A stretch of DNA of 64,000 nt, from positions 5,952,001 to 6,016,000 of the forward strand of contig NZ_CP171729.1 of NCBI RefSeq assembly GCF_043769475.1, given 5' to 3'. Source of the stretch: Allomesorhizobium sp043769475. GTDB taxonomy: Bacteria > Pseudomonadota > Alphaproteobacteria > Rhizobiales > Rhizobiaceae. The notes under the pieces were generated by a model, which did no database searches, was not told the DNA's origin, and saw only the letters and a program-made list of their open reading frames with translations. Positions within the stretch are counted from its first letter, which is position 1, and each line of letters starts with the position of its first letter. Below are positions 46,319 through 55,303 of the stretch, one piece after another. The position numbers were made by a program, and so were the translations under genes.

Positions 46319-46639
46319 TCAGCCGCAGGACTTGCCGCAGGCGCACTTCTCCCGCGCGTTCGGATTGTCGAAGACAAAGCCTGAGGGTTCGGGTCCCGTT
46401 ACGAAGTCGACGGTCATGCCGGCGGCATGGGGTTGGGAGCCTGCGTCGACGAACACCTTGACCCCATCTTTCTCGATGATGAAATCGCCCTCCCGCGAGA
46501 TGCTCTCCAAGCCCATCACGTATTTGAAGCCGGCGCAGCCGCCGGCCTGGACCATGATGCGAAAGCCTTCCGCCGGTTCGCTGGCGCGGGCAAGAGCGGA
46601 CTTGACGGCGGCAACAGCATTATCGGTGAGCGTGATCAT
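46319..46639 (-). CDS. HesB/IscA-like A-type iron-sulfur carrier of the nif cluster
   Basis: 106 residues: MITLTDNAVAAVKSALARAS, VQAGGCAGFKYVMGLE with the first ligand Cys, and the C-terminal KCACGKSCG with the other two. It carries Fe-S clusters from NifU to targets such as NifB. The start at 46639 fits the family and has GGAG upstream. It is first in the IscA-nifU-nifS-nifW run and has its own NifA/sigma54 promoter. Gene naming varies (nifIscA, hesB), so no symbol is given. Confidence 0.9.
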   Translation of the reverse strand: MITLTDNAVAAVKSALARASEPAEGFRIMVQAGGCAGFKYVMGLESISREGDFIIEKDGVKVFVDAGSQPHAAGMTVDFVTGPEPSGFVFDNPNAREKCACGKSCG

Positions 46640-46683
46640 GATTCGATTTCTCCGCAGTCCGCGACGTGGCTGCAGATCACCGA

Positions 46684-46698
46684 GCATGGAACGTGCCA
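46684..46698 (-). promoter_or_regulatory. Sigma54 -24/-12 promoter of the IscA-nifUS operon
   Basis: The minus strand reads TGGCACGTTCCATGC (TGGCAC-N5-ATGC), 45 bases before the IscA-like ATG. Confidence 0.85.
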
Positions 46699-46771
46699 AA
46701 GGAAAAAAGCCTTTCTAAACAGCGCTCCCTCTTACACTGCAATAATTTCTTGTGCGCCATTGTTGGGAATT

Positions 46772-46817
46772 CGTCGGGTAGCCGACACGTACTGTCAGGT
46801 TTGTCGAGTCCGCCACA
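46772..46817 (-). promoter_or_regulatory. NifA sites for the IscA-nifUS operon
   Basis: 46802-46817 is an exact TGT-N10-ACA. 46772-46787 is a near match with CGT in place of TGT but the same palindromic core. Both are within ~105 bases of the -24 element. Confidence 0.75.
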
Positions 46818-47148
46818 CGGGGGTGTTCGGCCTGGTTCCTGCTGCACTCTCACGTAAACCATTGACGGCTATGCTGAAGATTTTTTCTGCGCTTGCTTCC
46901 GCGCAATTGGCACGACTTTTGAAGCTCCTTTGGCGAGGCGGCAAGAACGGCCGACAGATTTCATGCCGTGAGTGCAATTGCGATCGAACTACGAGGGAGG
47001 GAAGCAACATGTCAGGTCTGGGTCAGATCCGCATTTTTTGGCAAGCAGCAGCACCTGTGGAATCCGAATGCGATCGGCCGATTGGCGTCCATACCCACAA
47101 TCGCTCACCACGGGTTAATGGCCATCGGCCGACCTGAAACGGGCTCGG
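46818..47148. other. Intergenic between nif operon promoter and hemP remnant
   Basis: No gene is recognised in this stretch. Confidence 0.4.
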
Positions 47149-47322
47149 GTGCTGTCAGCCTTTTCGCGTCCCGTTCAGGACAGCACGCCGGCGCGTTTCG
47201 AAGGGGTGCCGACGGCGATCTGCTCGCCCTCCAGCAACCCTCTGTTGCTGGGCGAGCACGAGATCGGGATCGAGCACCGCGGCGCGCTCTATCGGCTGAA
47301 GACCGCCCGGCAGGGAAGTTGA
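47149..47322 (+). pseudogene. hemP: hemP-like haemin uptake protein, 3' frameshift
   Basis: From GTG 47149 the frame reads VLSAFSRPVQDSTPARFEGV ... LLLGEHEIGIEHRGALYRL, then KTARQGS and a stop. The usual HemP end RQGKLTL appears immediately in the next frame (GKLTLDK, to 47336), so one base is missing near 47315. HemP-type proteins are small regulators or helpers of haem uptake. It lies directly before hmuS. The loss is only six residues, so some function may remain. Confidence 0.6.
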
Positions 47323-47354
47323 CGCTCGACAAGTAGATGGAAGCAGGGGAAGAC

Positions 47355-48431
47355 ATGGATCAGCGCGAGAAACCCTCGCCGGACCAGATCCGGCGGGCAC
47401 GGCAAGTCAATCCGAAAATACGCGAGCGCGATCTCGCCGCCCAATTGGGCATTTCGGAAGCAGAACTGGTTGCGGCCGATTGTGGTCACACCTCGTTGCG
47501 CATCGAGCCGCGAGTCAATGATCTGCTGACCGGCCTCCAAGCGGTCGGCGAGGTGATGGCGTTGACCAGCAATCAAAGCGCCGTGCACGAGAAGATCGGC
47601 GTCTATGACAAGGTGCTCACCGGTAACCAACATGCCCTGGTGCTCGGCGACGACATCGACCTGCGCATCTTCCCGAAAGCGTGGGCCCATGGCTTTGCCG
47701 TCGAGATTCGAGACGGCGGCGACATCCGCCGCAGCCTGCAATTCTTCGATGCCGCCGGCGAGGGGGTGCACAAGGTGCATCTCAGGTCGGCCTCCAACCT
47801 GTATGCCTATCAGAAGCTGGTGGCGGAGCTCGAATCCTCTCACCAGGAGCCGATCGTGTCGATTAAGGCGAGCGAAGCGGACCAGGACGCAGAGGTTCCG
47901 GACCAAGTCGGTACGGTCGACGACCTACGCGCGCACTGGAGCGGGCTGACCGACGTGCATCAGTTCTTCGACATGCTGAAAACGCTTAAGCTCAGCCGCT
48001 GTCAGGCGATGCGCATGGTGGGCCAGGATTTTGCCTGGCGGCTCGACAAAGGTGCCGTTGGCGCCGTGTTCGAACACGCGGTCGAAGCTGAGATGCCGAT
48101 CATGTGCTTTGTCGGCAATCGTGGCTGCATCCAGATCCATTCCGGTCCGATCAAGTTGCTCAAGCCGGTCGGGCCGTGGATCAATGTGCTCGACGAGACC
48201 TTCCACCTGCATCTCAGGACCCACCACATCCGCGAGGTTTGGGCTGTGCGCAAGCCGACCGGTGACGGTCACGTCACGTCAATCGAAGCCTATGGCGCCG
48301 ACGGCAAGATGATCATCCAGTTCTTCGGCACGCGCAAGGAAGGCGAACGCGAGCGCGGCGACTGGCGGTTCCTGGCCGAGAGCCTGCCGCGTATCCCAAC
48401 CACGACCGCAGCGGGAGGTAAAAATCCATGA
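47355..48431 (+). CDS. hmuS: HmuS, haemin-degrading/transfer protein
   Basis: 358 residues made of two HemS/HmuS repeats. The first has NDLLTGLQAVGEVMALTSNQ and VHEKIGVYDKV. The second has DVHQFFDMLKTLKLSRCQAM and GNRGCIQIHSGPIKLLKPVG, continuing PWINVLDETFHLHLR with a conserved His pair. It handles imported haem in the cytoplasm. The start at 47355 has AGGGGAAG upstream; an ATG at 47337 lacks one. It is followed by the hmuT remnant with a four-base overlap, and the rest of the haem importer (hmuU, hmuV) is not in the window. Flanking nif genes on both sides suggest insertion of a haem cluster fragment. Confidence 0.9.
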   Translation: MDQREKPSPDQIRRARQVNPKIRERDLAAQLGISEAELVAADCGHTSLRIEPRVNDLLTGLQAVGEVMALTSNQSAVHEKIGVYDKVLTGNQHALVLGDDIDLRIFPKAWAHGFAVEIRDGGDIRRSLQFFDAAGEGVHKVHLRSASNLYAYQKLVAELESSHQEPIVSIKASEADQDAEVPDQVGTVDDLRAHWSGLTDVHQFFDMLKTLKLSRCQAMRMVGQDFAWRLDKGAVGAVFEHAVEAEMPIMCFVGNRGCIQIHSGPIKLLKPVGPWINVLDETFHLHLRTHHIREVWAVRKPTGDGHVTSIEAYGADGKMIIQFFGTRKEGERERGDWRFLAESLPRIPTTTAAGGKNP

Positions 48432-49033
48432 GTGTTGCTTTCCGTTTCCGCTCTTTCCTCGCGCCGATGCTCGTCGTACTGCTGGCCGCCACTTTGCCTG
48501 CTGAGGCCAGTAAGGGCGTAGCTGTCTATTCCGGCCCGTCGCGGGCCGCCTCGATCGGCGGCTCCATCACCGAGATCGGCTACGCGCTTGGCGAGGAAAG
48601 CGATCTCGTCGCTGGCGATCTGACGAGCCACCCGAAAGCCGCGCTGAAGCTGCCCGAGGTCGGCTACATGCGTCAGCCATCGCCGGAGGGTGCTCTGCCG
48701 GTCGATCCATCGAGGGTTCTCCCCCTGCATGGCAGCGGACTCAAGAAAGCCGTCGCCGTGCTGAAGAAATCGAACGGGTCATTCATCGAAGCACCCAAGC
48801 ATTACAGCCGTGAAGGCATGCGCGGAACAATCCGCGTCGTCGGCAAGGCGCTCGGCGTTGAAGCCGAGGCCGAAAAGTTGGCGGCCGAGATGGATGAAAA
48901 GCTGAAGGCAGCCGAAAAGCAGACCTCATCGATCAACGAACGCAAGCGCATCGACTCCGTGCAGTCGAGCGAGGGGGCAAGCCCCCTGCGCTTGGCAGCA
49001 GCGGCCCTCGCGGCGGCGTCCTGGAGCTCCTAG
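48428..49033 (+). pseudogene. hmuT: hmuT, haem-binding ABC substrate protein, 3' truncated
   Basis: The signal peptide (FLAPMLVVLLAATLPAEA) and the N-terminal lobe (GGSITEIGYALGEESDLVAG, VGYMRQPSPEG, GKALGVEAEAEKLAAEMDEK) are recognisable as HmuT. After INERKRIDSV the sequence turns into an alanine-rich run and stops, where a further ~120 residues with the second lobe are expected. The first 160 residues also have many substitutions at conserved points. The product could not bind haem between two lobes. Confidence 0.8.
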
Positions 49034-49474
49034 ACCAGAAGCCGTTCGTTGAAGTTGAACAGCCAGGTCAAACATGGTGCACGCGCCCGCCTGCGACGCC
49101 GGTTGACTGAAGCACTGGTCCGGCGCCGCAGCGGAACCAGGATGGCTATGTCTGCTGGAAACGCCCACGCAGCAGGATTGTCGTTCGAGGCTCGGCGCCA
49201 GACGTGCCGATCGGCCGCACCCAGCTTAACGGTAGCGCACAGGGACGGAAACTACAGGCGCTTTTAACAGACGGTTGGCCCCTGCATATGCTCGAAATGT
49301 GTTGGCAAAGGGGATTAGAAGAATGCATCGCCCATGGCGTCACTTTTCCTTTGATCTGCGGCCGGAACGCAGCGTTCAGCATGCTCGCACAGTGAGGATG
49401 CAGCTTCAGGATTGCGTTGGCACAAAGGGGCGCTCAGCACCTGAAGGAGAGCTCGCAGACATGGAGAATTCACG
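49034..49474. other. hmuT-fdxB spacer
   Basis: No gene is recognised. A GG...GC pair at 49419-49433 (in GTTGGCACAAAGGGGCGC) resembles a -24/-12 element but the spacing is one base too long, and no TGT-N10-ACA is visible. Confidence 0.4.
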
Positions 49475-49789
49475 ATGAACGCTTTCGTCACCCGGGACGG
49501 CTCCAGATGGATGCCGCAATATCTGACTGCTGTCGATGGCGCGACTTGCATTGGCTGCGGCCGCTGTTTCAAGGTATGCTCGCGCGAGGTCATGCACCTT
49601 TACGGCATCGATGACGCGGGTGTAGTCCTCGGCGTCTGCGACGGCGAGGACGACGACTTCGATGGCGAGCTCAATCGCATGATCATGGTCGTCGACAATG
49701 CCGGCCGCTGCATTGGCTGTGGAGCCTGCGCCCGCGTCTGCCCGAAGAACTGTCAGACCCATGTCGCTGCCGACGAGGTTGCTGCCTGA
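49475..49789 (+). CDS. fdxB: FdxB, ferredoxin III, nif-specific
   Basis: 104 residues with two clusters: DGATCIGCGRCFKVCSREVM and GRCIGCGACARVCPKNC. The long acidic insert (GEDDDFDGELN) between them is typical of nif-specific ferredoxin III. It is a low-potential electron carrier for nitrogenase or FeMo-co synthesis. The start at 49475 follows a GGAG. nifQ follows 77 bases later. Confidence 0.92.
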   Translation: MNAFVTRDGSRWMPQYLTAVDGATCIGCGRCFKVCSREVMHLYGIDDAGVVLGVCDGEDDDFDGELNRMIMVVDNAGRCIGCGACARVCPKNCQTHVAADEVAA

Positions 49790-49866
49790 TCTGCCGGACA
49801 ACCAGCGAGAACGGTACCAAATTCGCCCATCACTATAGCTGTCTCAGCACGGGCGATTGGCCAACT

Positions 49867-50439
49867 ATGGATCTGGAGATGGGATTCGACCAGCATGTGC
49901 TTGCTTGTGTCCTCTCGCGTACCCTCGAAGAGGTCGAGGCCGGCCAGGCGACTGCGACTGAGGCAACCGGCCTCTCGCGTGCCGAGCTACAGGATGTTCT
50001 GACCCGCAGTTTCCCTGCTATCTCTGCCAACGTTTTCGCCCTGGAAGAGGTGAGCGACCCCGATGCGGAGCTGGAGGAAGAACTTCTACGCGGCCTGCTG
50101 CTCGCGCATGCCCGGCCGGGCGAGGACGCGAGCGCCCGCTTCGCCAAGATCATCGCCCGGCGCGCCATGCGCAATAACCATCTCTGGCAGGACCTGGGCC
50201 TGTTCAATCGGGGCGAACTCAGCCGCTTGCTTGCCACCCACTTCCCGACACTGGCGGCCGGCAACACCGAAAACATGAAATGGAAGAAGTATTTTTATCG
50301 CAAGCTTTGCGAGGCCGACGGTTTTACGCTATGCGCCGCGCCCAATTGCAGTGAATGCAATGAGTTCGAAAGCTGCTTCGGCCCGGAGGAAGGCGAAAGC
50401 CGCCTCGCACGGATCGAGAACGGGATCGCGTTGGATTAA
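49867..50439 (+). CDS. nifQ: NifQ, molybdenum donor for FeMo-co
   Basis: 190 residues: FDQHVLACVLSRTLEEVEAG, ARRAMRNNHLWQDLGLFNRG, and WKKYFYRKLCEADGFTLCAA with the cysteine motif CAAPNCSECNEFESCFGPE (C-x5-C-x2-C-x5-C, Fe-S/Mo site). NifQ delivers molybdenum to FeMo-cofactor synthesis. The start at 49867 is the first ATG. The frame is open further left without a clear start (SENGTKFAHHYSCL), so a few N-terminal residues may be missing or an alternative start may be used. Confidence 0.9.
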   Translation: MDLEMGFDQHVLACVLSRTLEEVEAGQATATEATGLSRAELQDVLTRSFPAISANVFALEEVSDPDAELEEELLRGLLLAHARPGEDASARFAKIIARRAMRNNHLWQDLGLFNRGELSRLLATHFPTLAAGNTENMKWKKYFYRKLCEADGFTLCAAPNCSECNEFESCFGPEEGESRLARIENGIALD

Positions 50440-50653
50440 CAGCCGCTTCCGTCAGTGGGACGGGCCGCCAAGGCTCAAGCCGCGCCATATGTCCCTTGTC
50501 GGCGTTTTGAGGTTTCGAAGGCTGCGCCTGCCGGTCCGGTGCCCACCACGCTTGCTTTGCGCTCGCGGTTGGCGGCGGTGCTGAAGCACATGTTCTCGAC
50601 AGGGTTTGCATCTCTCGCTGCGCTAGGCTGAGGGCCTCTTTCTGCCAGGCGGT

Positions 50654-51868
50654 CTAGATTTCGCGCTTTGGGCCGAGCAGGAACACTGTCAGGGCGGCGA
50701 GAAACGTTGCGACTGCGCTGTAGGCAAAGACAGTGGTAGGGCTGACATGATCCACCAGCAGTCCGCCAAAAATCGCGCCGGCTGCGATGGCCACCTGAAA
50801 GGTTGCGACCATCAGCACGCCGGCGCTTTCGGCCTGCTCGGGAGCGGCGTGCAGCACCATCCACGTTTGCAACCCCACCGGCACAGCGCCGCCGGCAAAG
50901 CCCCATACGGCAACCGCAATCCTCGCGGCCGAGGCCGATGCTCCCAGCGTCAGCAGCGACACAGCGGCTATTGCTATGAGCAGGGGAGCCAGGGCCGCGG
51001 CCGCCTTGAGGCTGTGCCTTGCTACGAAGCTGCCGGCGAAATGGCCGAAAAAGCCGCCGATGCCAAAGGCGAGCAACACTTGCGAGATCTCCTCGGCATC
51101 GAGCACGGGAACCTTTTCGAGGAAGGGGCGCATATACGCTAAGCCGGCGAAGTGGCCGGAGGCGGTAAGCAGGATGACCAAAATCGCGACCTTGATCGTC
51201 GGATTCTTGGCCACATCCAGCAGACTGCGCAAGCTCGCCACTCCAACCGGAGGCAATCTCGGAATGGTTATCAGTTGCACCAGCAATGTAGCGGCGCCAA
51301 CCACTGCGGCGACCATGAACGGGGCTTGCCATCCCCACATATTGCCGACGTAGACGCCGAATGGAGCCGCGCAAACGCCAGCGACGGAAACTCCCGAGAG
51401 GATTATCAACAGGGCGCGCGCCAGGAGGTGACTTGGAACAAGCCGCCTCCCCACCGAAGCCGAAATCGACCAAAAGCCTCCGAGCGCTATGCCGAGCACG
51501 ACGCGTCCGGTCAGGAAAACCGGAAACCACGCGACGGCCGACAAAACGTTCGACAGGATCAGCAGCAGCGTCATTTCGCACATGACGGTCTTGCGGTCCA
51601 GGCGCTTTGTGATGATGGCCATGGTCGGGGCCGAGATCGCCGCGGCGACCGCGGTCGCTGTCAGCGCCTGTCCAGCCGCGCCGTCGCTGACACCGAGATC
51701 ATCCGCGATCGGAGTCAGCATACTGGCAGGCAGAACCTCTGCCGTCACCAGCCCGAAGGTGCCCAAGGCAAGCGAAATGACCGCACCCCATGCGGGACCG
51801 GAGCGTTGATCGGGCTTGTTCGGGTCGTCCGGAACAGCGTCCATGACGCCTGTCGCGTGTTGGGTCAC
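50654..51868 (-). CDS. MFS exporter (AraJ/sugar-efflux type)
   Basis: 404 residues with 12 predicted membrane spans. WGAVISLALGTFGLVTAEVL is helix 1. TKRLDRKTVMCEMT is the loop 2-3 motif and GRVVLGIALGGFWSISASVG is the helix 4 motif, placing it with DHA1-type AraJ/SotB exporters. The substrate is unknown. It lies between nifQ (convergent) and rpoN (same strand, 48-base gap), so it may be transcribed with prxS-rpoN. Confidence 0.8.
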   Translation of the reverse strand: MTQHATGVMDAVPDDPNKPDQRSGPAWGAVISLALGTFGLVTAEVLPASMLTPIADDLGVSDGAAGQALTATAVAAAISAPTMAIITKRLDRKTVMCEMTLLLILSNVLSAVAWFPVFLTGRVVLGIALGGFWSISASVGRRLVPSHLLARALLIILSGVSVAGVCAAPFGVYVGNMWGWQAPFMVAAVVGAATLLVQLITIPRLPPVGVASLRSLLDVAKNPTIKVAILVILLTASGHFAGLAYMRPFLEKVPVLDAEEISQVLLAFGIGGFFGHFAGSFVARHSLKAAAALAPLLIAIAAVSLLTLGASASAARIAVAVWGFAGGAVPVGLQTWMVLHAAPEQAESAGVLMVATFQVAIAAGAIFGGLLVDHVSPTTVFAYSAVATFLAALTVFLLGPKREI

Positions 51869-51915
51869 GAATAGGGACTCCAGTTTGGATGCGCTGCGAC
51901 ATGGGGAGGTTGCGT

Positions 51916-53362
51916 TTAACCCGCACTACGCCAGCGCCTTTCCCGGCGGCGTTGCACGGAGGAGGGGATGTTCATCGCTTCGCGATATTTTGTGACGGTA
52001 CGGCGCGCAATGTCGATGCCGGTTTGCTTGAGCTTGACGACGATGTCTTCGTCGGAAAGCACGGCATCGGGCAATTCCGCAGCGATTATCCCCTTGATCC
52101 GATGGCGGACAGCTTCGGCGGAGTGCGCGTCGCCGCCCTGGCAGGAGGCGATCGCGGCGGTGAAAAAATACTTCAGTTCGAACACGCCCCGCGGGGTAAG
52201 CATGTGCTTGTTCGAGGTCACCCGGCTTACCGTCGACTCGTGCACGTCGACGGCGTCAGCGACGGTCCTGAGGCTGAGAGGCCGCAGGTGGTCGACGCCG
52301 TGTTCGAAAAAGGCGTCCTGCTGGCGGACGATTTCAGTTGCTACCTTAAGGATCGTATTGGCTCGATGGTCGAGGCTGCGGACGAGCCAGCTCGCCTTTT
52401 CCAAGCATTCGTTGATAAATGTCTGATCTTTCGAATTTTGGGAGGAAAGGCGTGAGACTTCGGCATAATAGGTTCGGTTAATCAACACCTTGGGCAGTGT
52501 CTCTGGACTAAGTTCGATCTCCCATCCACCTCCGGGCTTGGGCCGGACCCAGACGTCGGCTGTGATGGATTCCGGCCCTGCGGAATGGAATCGATTTCCA
52601 GGCCTGGGATCGAGCGCCCGGATTTCTTGCCACATCTCGAGAAGGTCGTCTTCATCGACGTGGCAATGCTGCTTCAAGCCCTTAAAGTCGCGATGCGCAA
52701 GCATCTCAAGATGGGCAACCAATGCTTCCATCGCAGGGTCGAACCGGTCTCGCTGGCGCAACTGTATCGCGAGGCATTCGCTGAGGGTTCGCGCAAAAAT
52801 TCCCGGTGGATCGAACTGCTGCAAGGTTCCGAGAACCCGTTCCACATCAGCCTCCCGCACGTTCAGGCTGCCGGCCAGCTCCAAAAGGTCTACCTGAAGA
52901 TACCCAGTGTCTTCCAGAAGCGCGGCAAGCTCGCGAGCCATCAGCCGCTCCTGCGGTGTGAATGCAGTGAGGGCAATTTGCCGAGCGACATGGTCGTGCA
53001 ATGTATCGGTGGCGGCGGCAAAATCCTCCACGGTATGACCGCCTTCGGACGGGGTGTTGTTTTTGTTGCGCGTTGAATTCCCTTGGCTAAGCCGTTCCGG
53101 CGACCTGGCGCGCATGCGCCCATCATCGTCGTTTCCGCGTCCGCCGATCTCGCGGATCGTCCGCCGAAATCGACCAGTTATCGCCAGAAGCCTCGCCATC
53201 ATTTGGCGCGCGATCCAAAAGCGGATTCTGCATGATTTCCTGGTCCACGAACTGCTGCAATTCGGTGTGCGCCAATGGCAGCAAGCCAACCGACGCGATG
53301 AGTTGACGCGATAGAACCATAGATTGCTTCTGGCGCTGAAGCAGGCTTGCTGAGGTTTGCAT
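51916..53362 (-). pseudogene. rpoN: rpoN (sigma54), frameshift between region I and core-binding region
   Basis: Region I starts at 53362: MQTSASLLQRQKQSMVLSRQ, then LLPLAHTELQQFVDQEIMQN and PLLD. That frame stops at 53123. The body continues in another frame with HTVEDFAAATDTLHDHVARQ, IALTAFTPQERLMARELAAL, the helix-turn-helix HESTVSRVTSNKHM and the RpoN box ARRTVTKYREAMNIPSS. One indel near 53125-53180 joins the parts to ~480 residues. Without region I, sigma54 cannot respond to activators. The gene follows prxS, as in the prxS-rpoN2 operon of Rhizobium etli, so it is the symbiotic second copy. The rest is well preserved, so a recent mutation or a sequence error is possible. Confidence 0.85.
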
Positions 53363-53489
53363 GATAGCTCGAACTCCTGGCGAGGGGCTCTGGGGACTGT
53401 GAGGCGCTTCATGCGAAGCGCCTTAGAGTCTGTTTTTTGCAGGTCATTGCACCAATACTGCCCGACCGTTTTGGGCGACATGACCTAGA

Positions 53490-54023
53490 TCAAGCGCCGG
53501 CCCTCAGCGTTTCAAGAATGTTCTGGGGGGACGAGACGCCATAGGGGTCGGTCTCGCAGTTGTCGGAGAAACCTTCCTCCTCGAACCACCGCTCCACCAC
53601 GCCATTGTTGATCAGAGCGGCGTAACGCCAGGAGCGCATACCGAAGCCGAGATTATCCTTGGCGACCAGCATGCCCATCTTGCGCGTGAACTCGCCTGAG
53701 CCGTCGGGAACGAGCTCGACCTTCTGCAGCCCCAAGGCCTTTCCCCACGCATTCATGACGAAGGCATCGTTGACGGAGACGCAGTAGATCGCTTCAATGC
53801 CCAGCTTCTCAAACTCGTCATAGAGCTCTTCGAAACTGGGCAGTTGGTAGGTCGAGCAGGTCGGGGTGAACGCGCCCGGCAGCGAGAAGATGATGACGCG
53901 CTTGCCGGCAAAGTAGTCGTCGGATGTCTTTTCTTCCCACCGGTATGGATTTGGCCCCTGGACTGAATCATCGCGAACACGCGTGAGAAAGGTGACGAAG
54001 GGAACCTTCTTGTTAACGGTCAT
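53490..54023 (-). CDS. prxS: PrxS-like peroxiredoxin
   Basis: 177 residues of the Prx5/AhpE-like class: FSLPGAFTPTCSTYQLPSFE with the peroxidatic Cys (PGAFTPTCS), then AIYCVSVNDAFVMNAWGKAL and VLVAKDNLGFGMRSWRYAAL-type sequence. It removes peroxides and matches the symbiotic peroxiredoxin encoded with rpoN2 in R. etli. The start at 54023 has GAGGAG upstream; the longer open frame shows no homology. rpoN starts 128 bases downstream. Confidence 0.9.
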   Translation of the reverse strand: MTVNKKVPFVTFLTRVRDDSVQGPNPYRWEEKTSDDYFAGKRVIIFSLPGAFTPTCSTYQLPSFEELYDEFEKLGIEAIYCVSVNDAFVMNAWGKALGLQKVELVPDGSGEFTRKMGMLVAKDNLGFGMRSWRYAALINNGVVERWFEEEGFSDNCETDPYGVSSPQNILETLRAGA

Positions 54024-54406
54024 CAATATTGCTCCTCTAGATGAAACCTGGTGCGTTGCCCCTCGGTTGGCTGACGCAACGCCGGCATGCCGGCACGAGA
54101 TGAGGCCTTGGCCGCTACCGATTTTCCCGTCTCCTCGGGGGACGTCTTGGCTCCTGGTCTTGTCATCCGAACGAGCGACAGGAGTCGCCTGTTTCAGCAG
54201 CTTGGCCAGTCCTTTCACGGCTTCGGTCGGCCCCAGACCAGCCAAGCGCAAGGCAGGCACAGAGCACGGACCTGTGGAGGATGAGACGGTGTCCCGATGT
54301 TCAGCTGGGATGACGACGGCTTCCTCTGGCGGTCGTATAGAGCTTCGCCTATAGCCATGGTTCTGGTCGCTTCCTTCGTGCTTTGATGGGCTCTACCCAT
54401 GGGGCT

Positions 54407-54421
54407 GCAAGCTCCATGCCA
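54407..54421 (-). promoter_or_regulatory. Putative sigma54 -24/-12 promoter of prxS-rpoN
   Basis: The minus strand reads TGGCATGGAGCTTGC, the same pattern as the nifB promoter. The leader to prxS would be long (~370 bases), and the nearest TGT-N10-ACA is ~490 bases further (54908). Confidence 0.55.
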
Positions 54422-54907
54422 TTTCACGTGAAGGCGTCGTCGGACTGCTAATTTCAGAAACCCTTTTTGGCTTGTGCAGGAGCACGTGCCTCCGCCGAGA
54501 CCGAGCGCGCCGCACACTTGGTCACTCAGAACCGAGCAAAGGTGCTGAATGTCGGGGAAATCAGCGCTTCCGCGTCGGCTCGAGAGACGAAAACCTGTCC
54601 AGGCGGGCCGAGCCGAGCATTGGCGCACACCGGCGGGTACTGCAGCGACCGCGTGACGCTTTGCCTCTGGAGTGTTCTTGTGTGCGCAGGCACGGCAATC
54701 TGCAAAAACGCCGCTGTCGCAGTACTACCGGTCGCGCGCTGTTGTGACTCCCCTGCCAAGGAAGGTCTTTTGATGCCTTCCAGCTCTTCAGCAAGCGCAC
54801 GGGCTCCGACAAGTTGAGGATCGAGTTCGGCTCGGGTCATGGCGTTTGCGTGAGTGGAGATTCCTTGATTTGGTCTCCCCGTGCGTGTCTAACCGCAAAC
54901 GTTCTTG
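54422..54907. other. prxS-P450 intergenic region
   Basis: No gene is recognised. A minus-strand frame (54526-54840, MTRAELDPQLVGARALAEEL...) is open for ~100 codons without known relatives. Confidence 0.35.
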
Positions 54908-54923
54908 TGTCCGAAGCTGGACA
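54908..54923. promoter_or_regulatory. NifA upstream activator site (P450 cluster, perhaps also prxS)
   Basis: TGTCCGAAGCTGGACA is an exact TGT-N10-ACA, 85 bases upstream of a plus-strand -24/-12 element. Confidence 0.7.
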
Positions 54924-55007
54924 ATGATGTCGCAAGCCCGACCAAAAGGTCGCCAAGGCCGGGCCGCCGGTATCGGGCAAGTGGTGCAAAGCAAACCGTG
55001 CGCTAAT

Positions 55008-55023
55008 CGGCACGCAACATGCT
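55008..55023 (+). promoter_or_regulatory. Sigma54 -24/-12 promoter of the P450 cluster
   Basis: CGGCACGCAACATGCT has GG and GC ten bases apart and matches (T)GGCAC-N5-ATGC save the first base. It lies 281 bases before the P450 start. Confidence 0.65.
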
Positions 55024-55303
55024 CTAATGAGTTTGTCAGGGCGGACGTCAGCAATGCTTGTGGAGCTCAGCGGCGGTGACAACCTGAACTAACGCGGCGG
55101 TGCTTATGGACCAAGGACGACATCGAAACCCTGCTGCTCGAGTTCGCGACCGATCTCATCTGCGCTTGCGCGCAGGTGGGCTGCATCGTGTAACAGACTC
55201 TCACGGCGCCTGAGCCGGGACGTACACATGGCGGTAGTCGACTTAGTAACCAGCGGTGCGATCTCGTCGAGCGCATGAGCCCCGACGTTCAGGAGAAGCC
55301 AAA

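Noticed and set aside
49417..49433. -24/-12-like sequence before fdxB
   Set aside because: GG and GC are eleven bases apart instead of ten, and no NifA site accompanies it.
50475..51581. Long minus-strand open frame over the MFS gene
   Set aside because: It is a shadow of the exporter: arginine-rich, no domain, and the MFS frame has clear membrane helices.
54526..54840. ~100-codon minus-strand ORF between prxS and the P450 promoter
   Set aside because: No recognisable motif, no ribosome site, unusual composition; left as intergenic.
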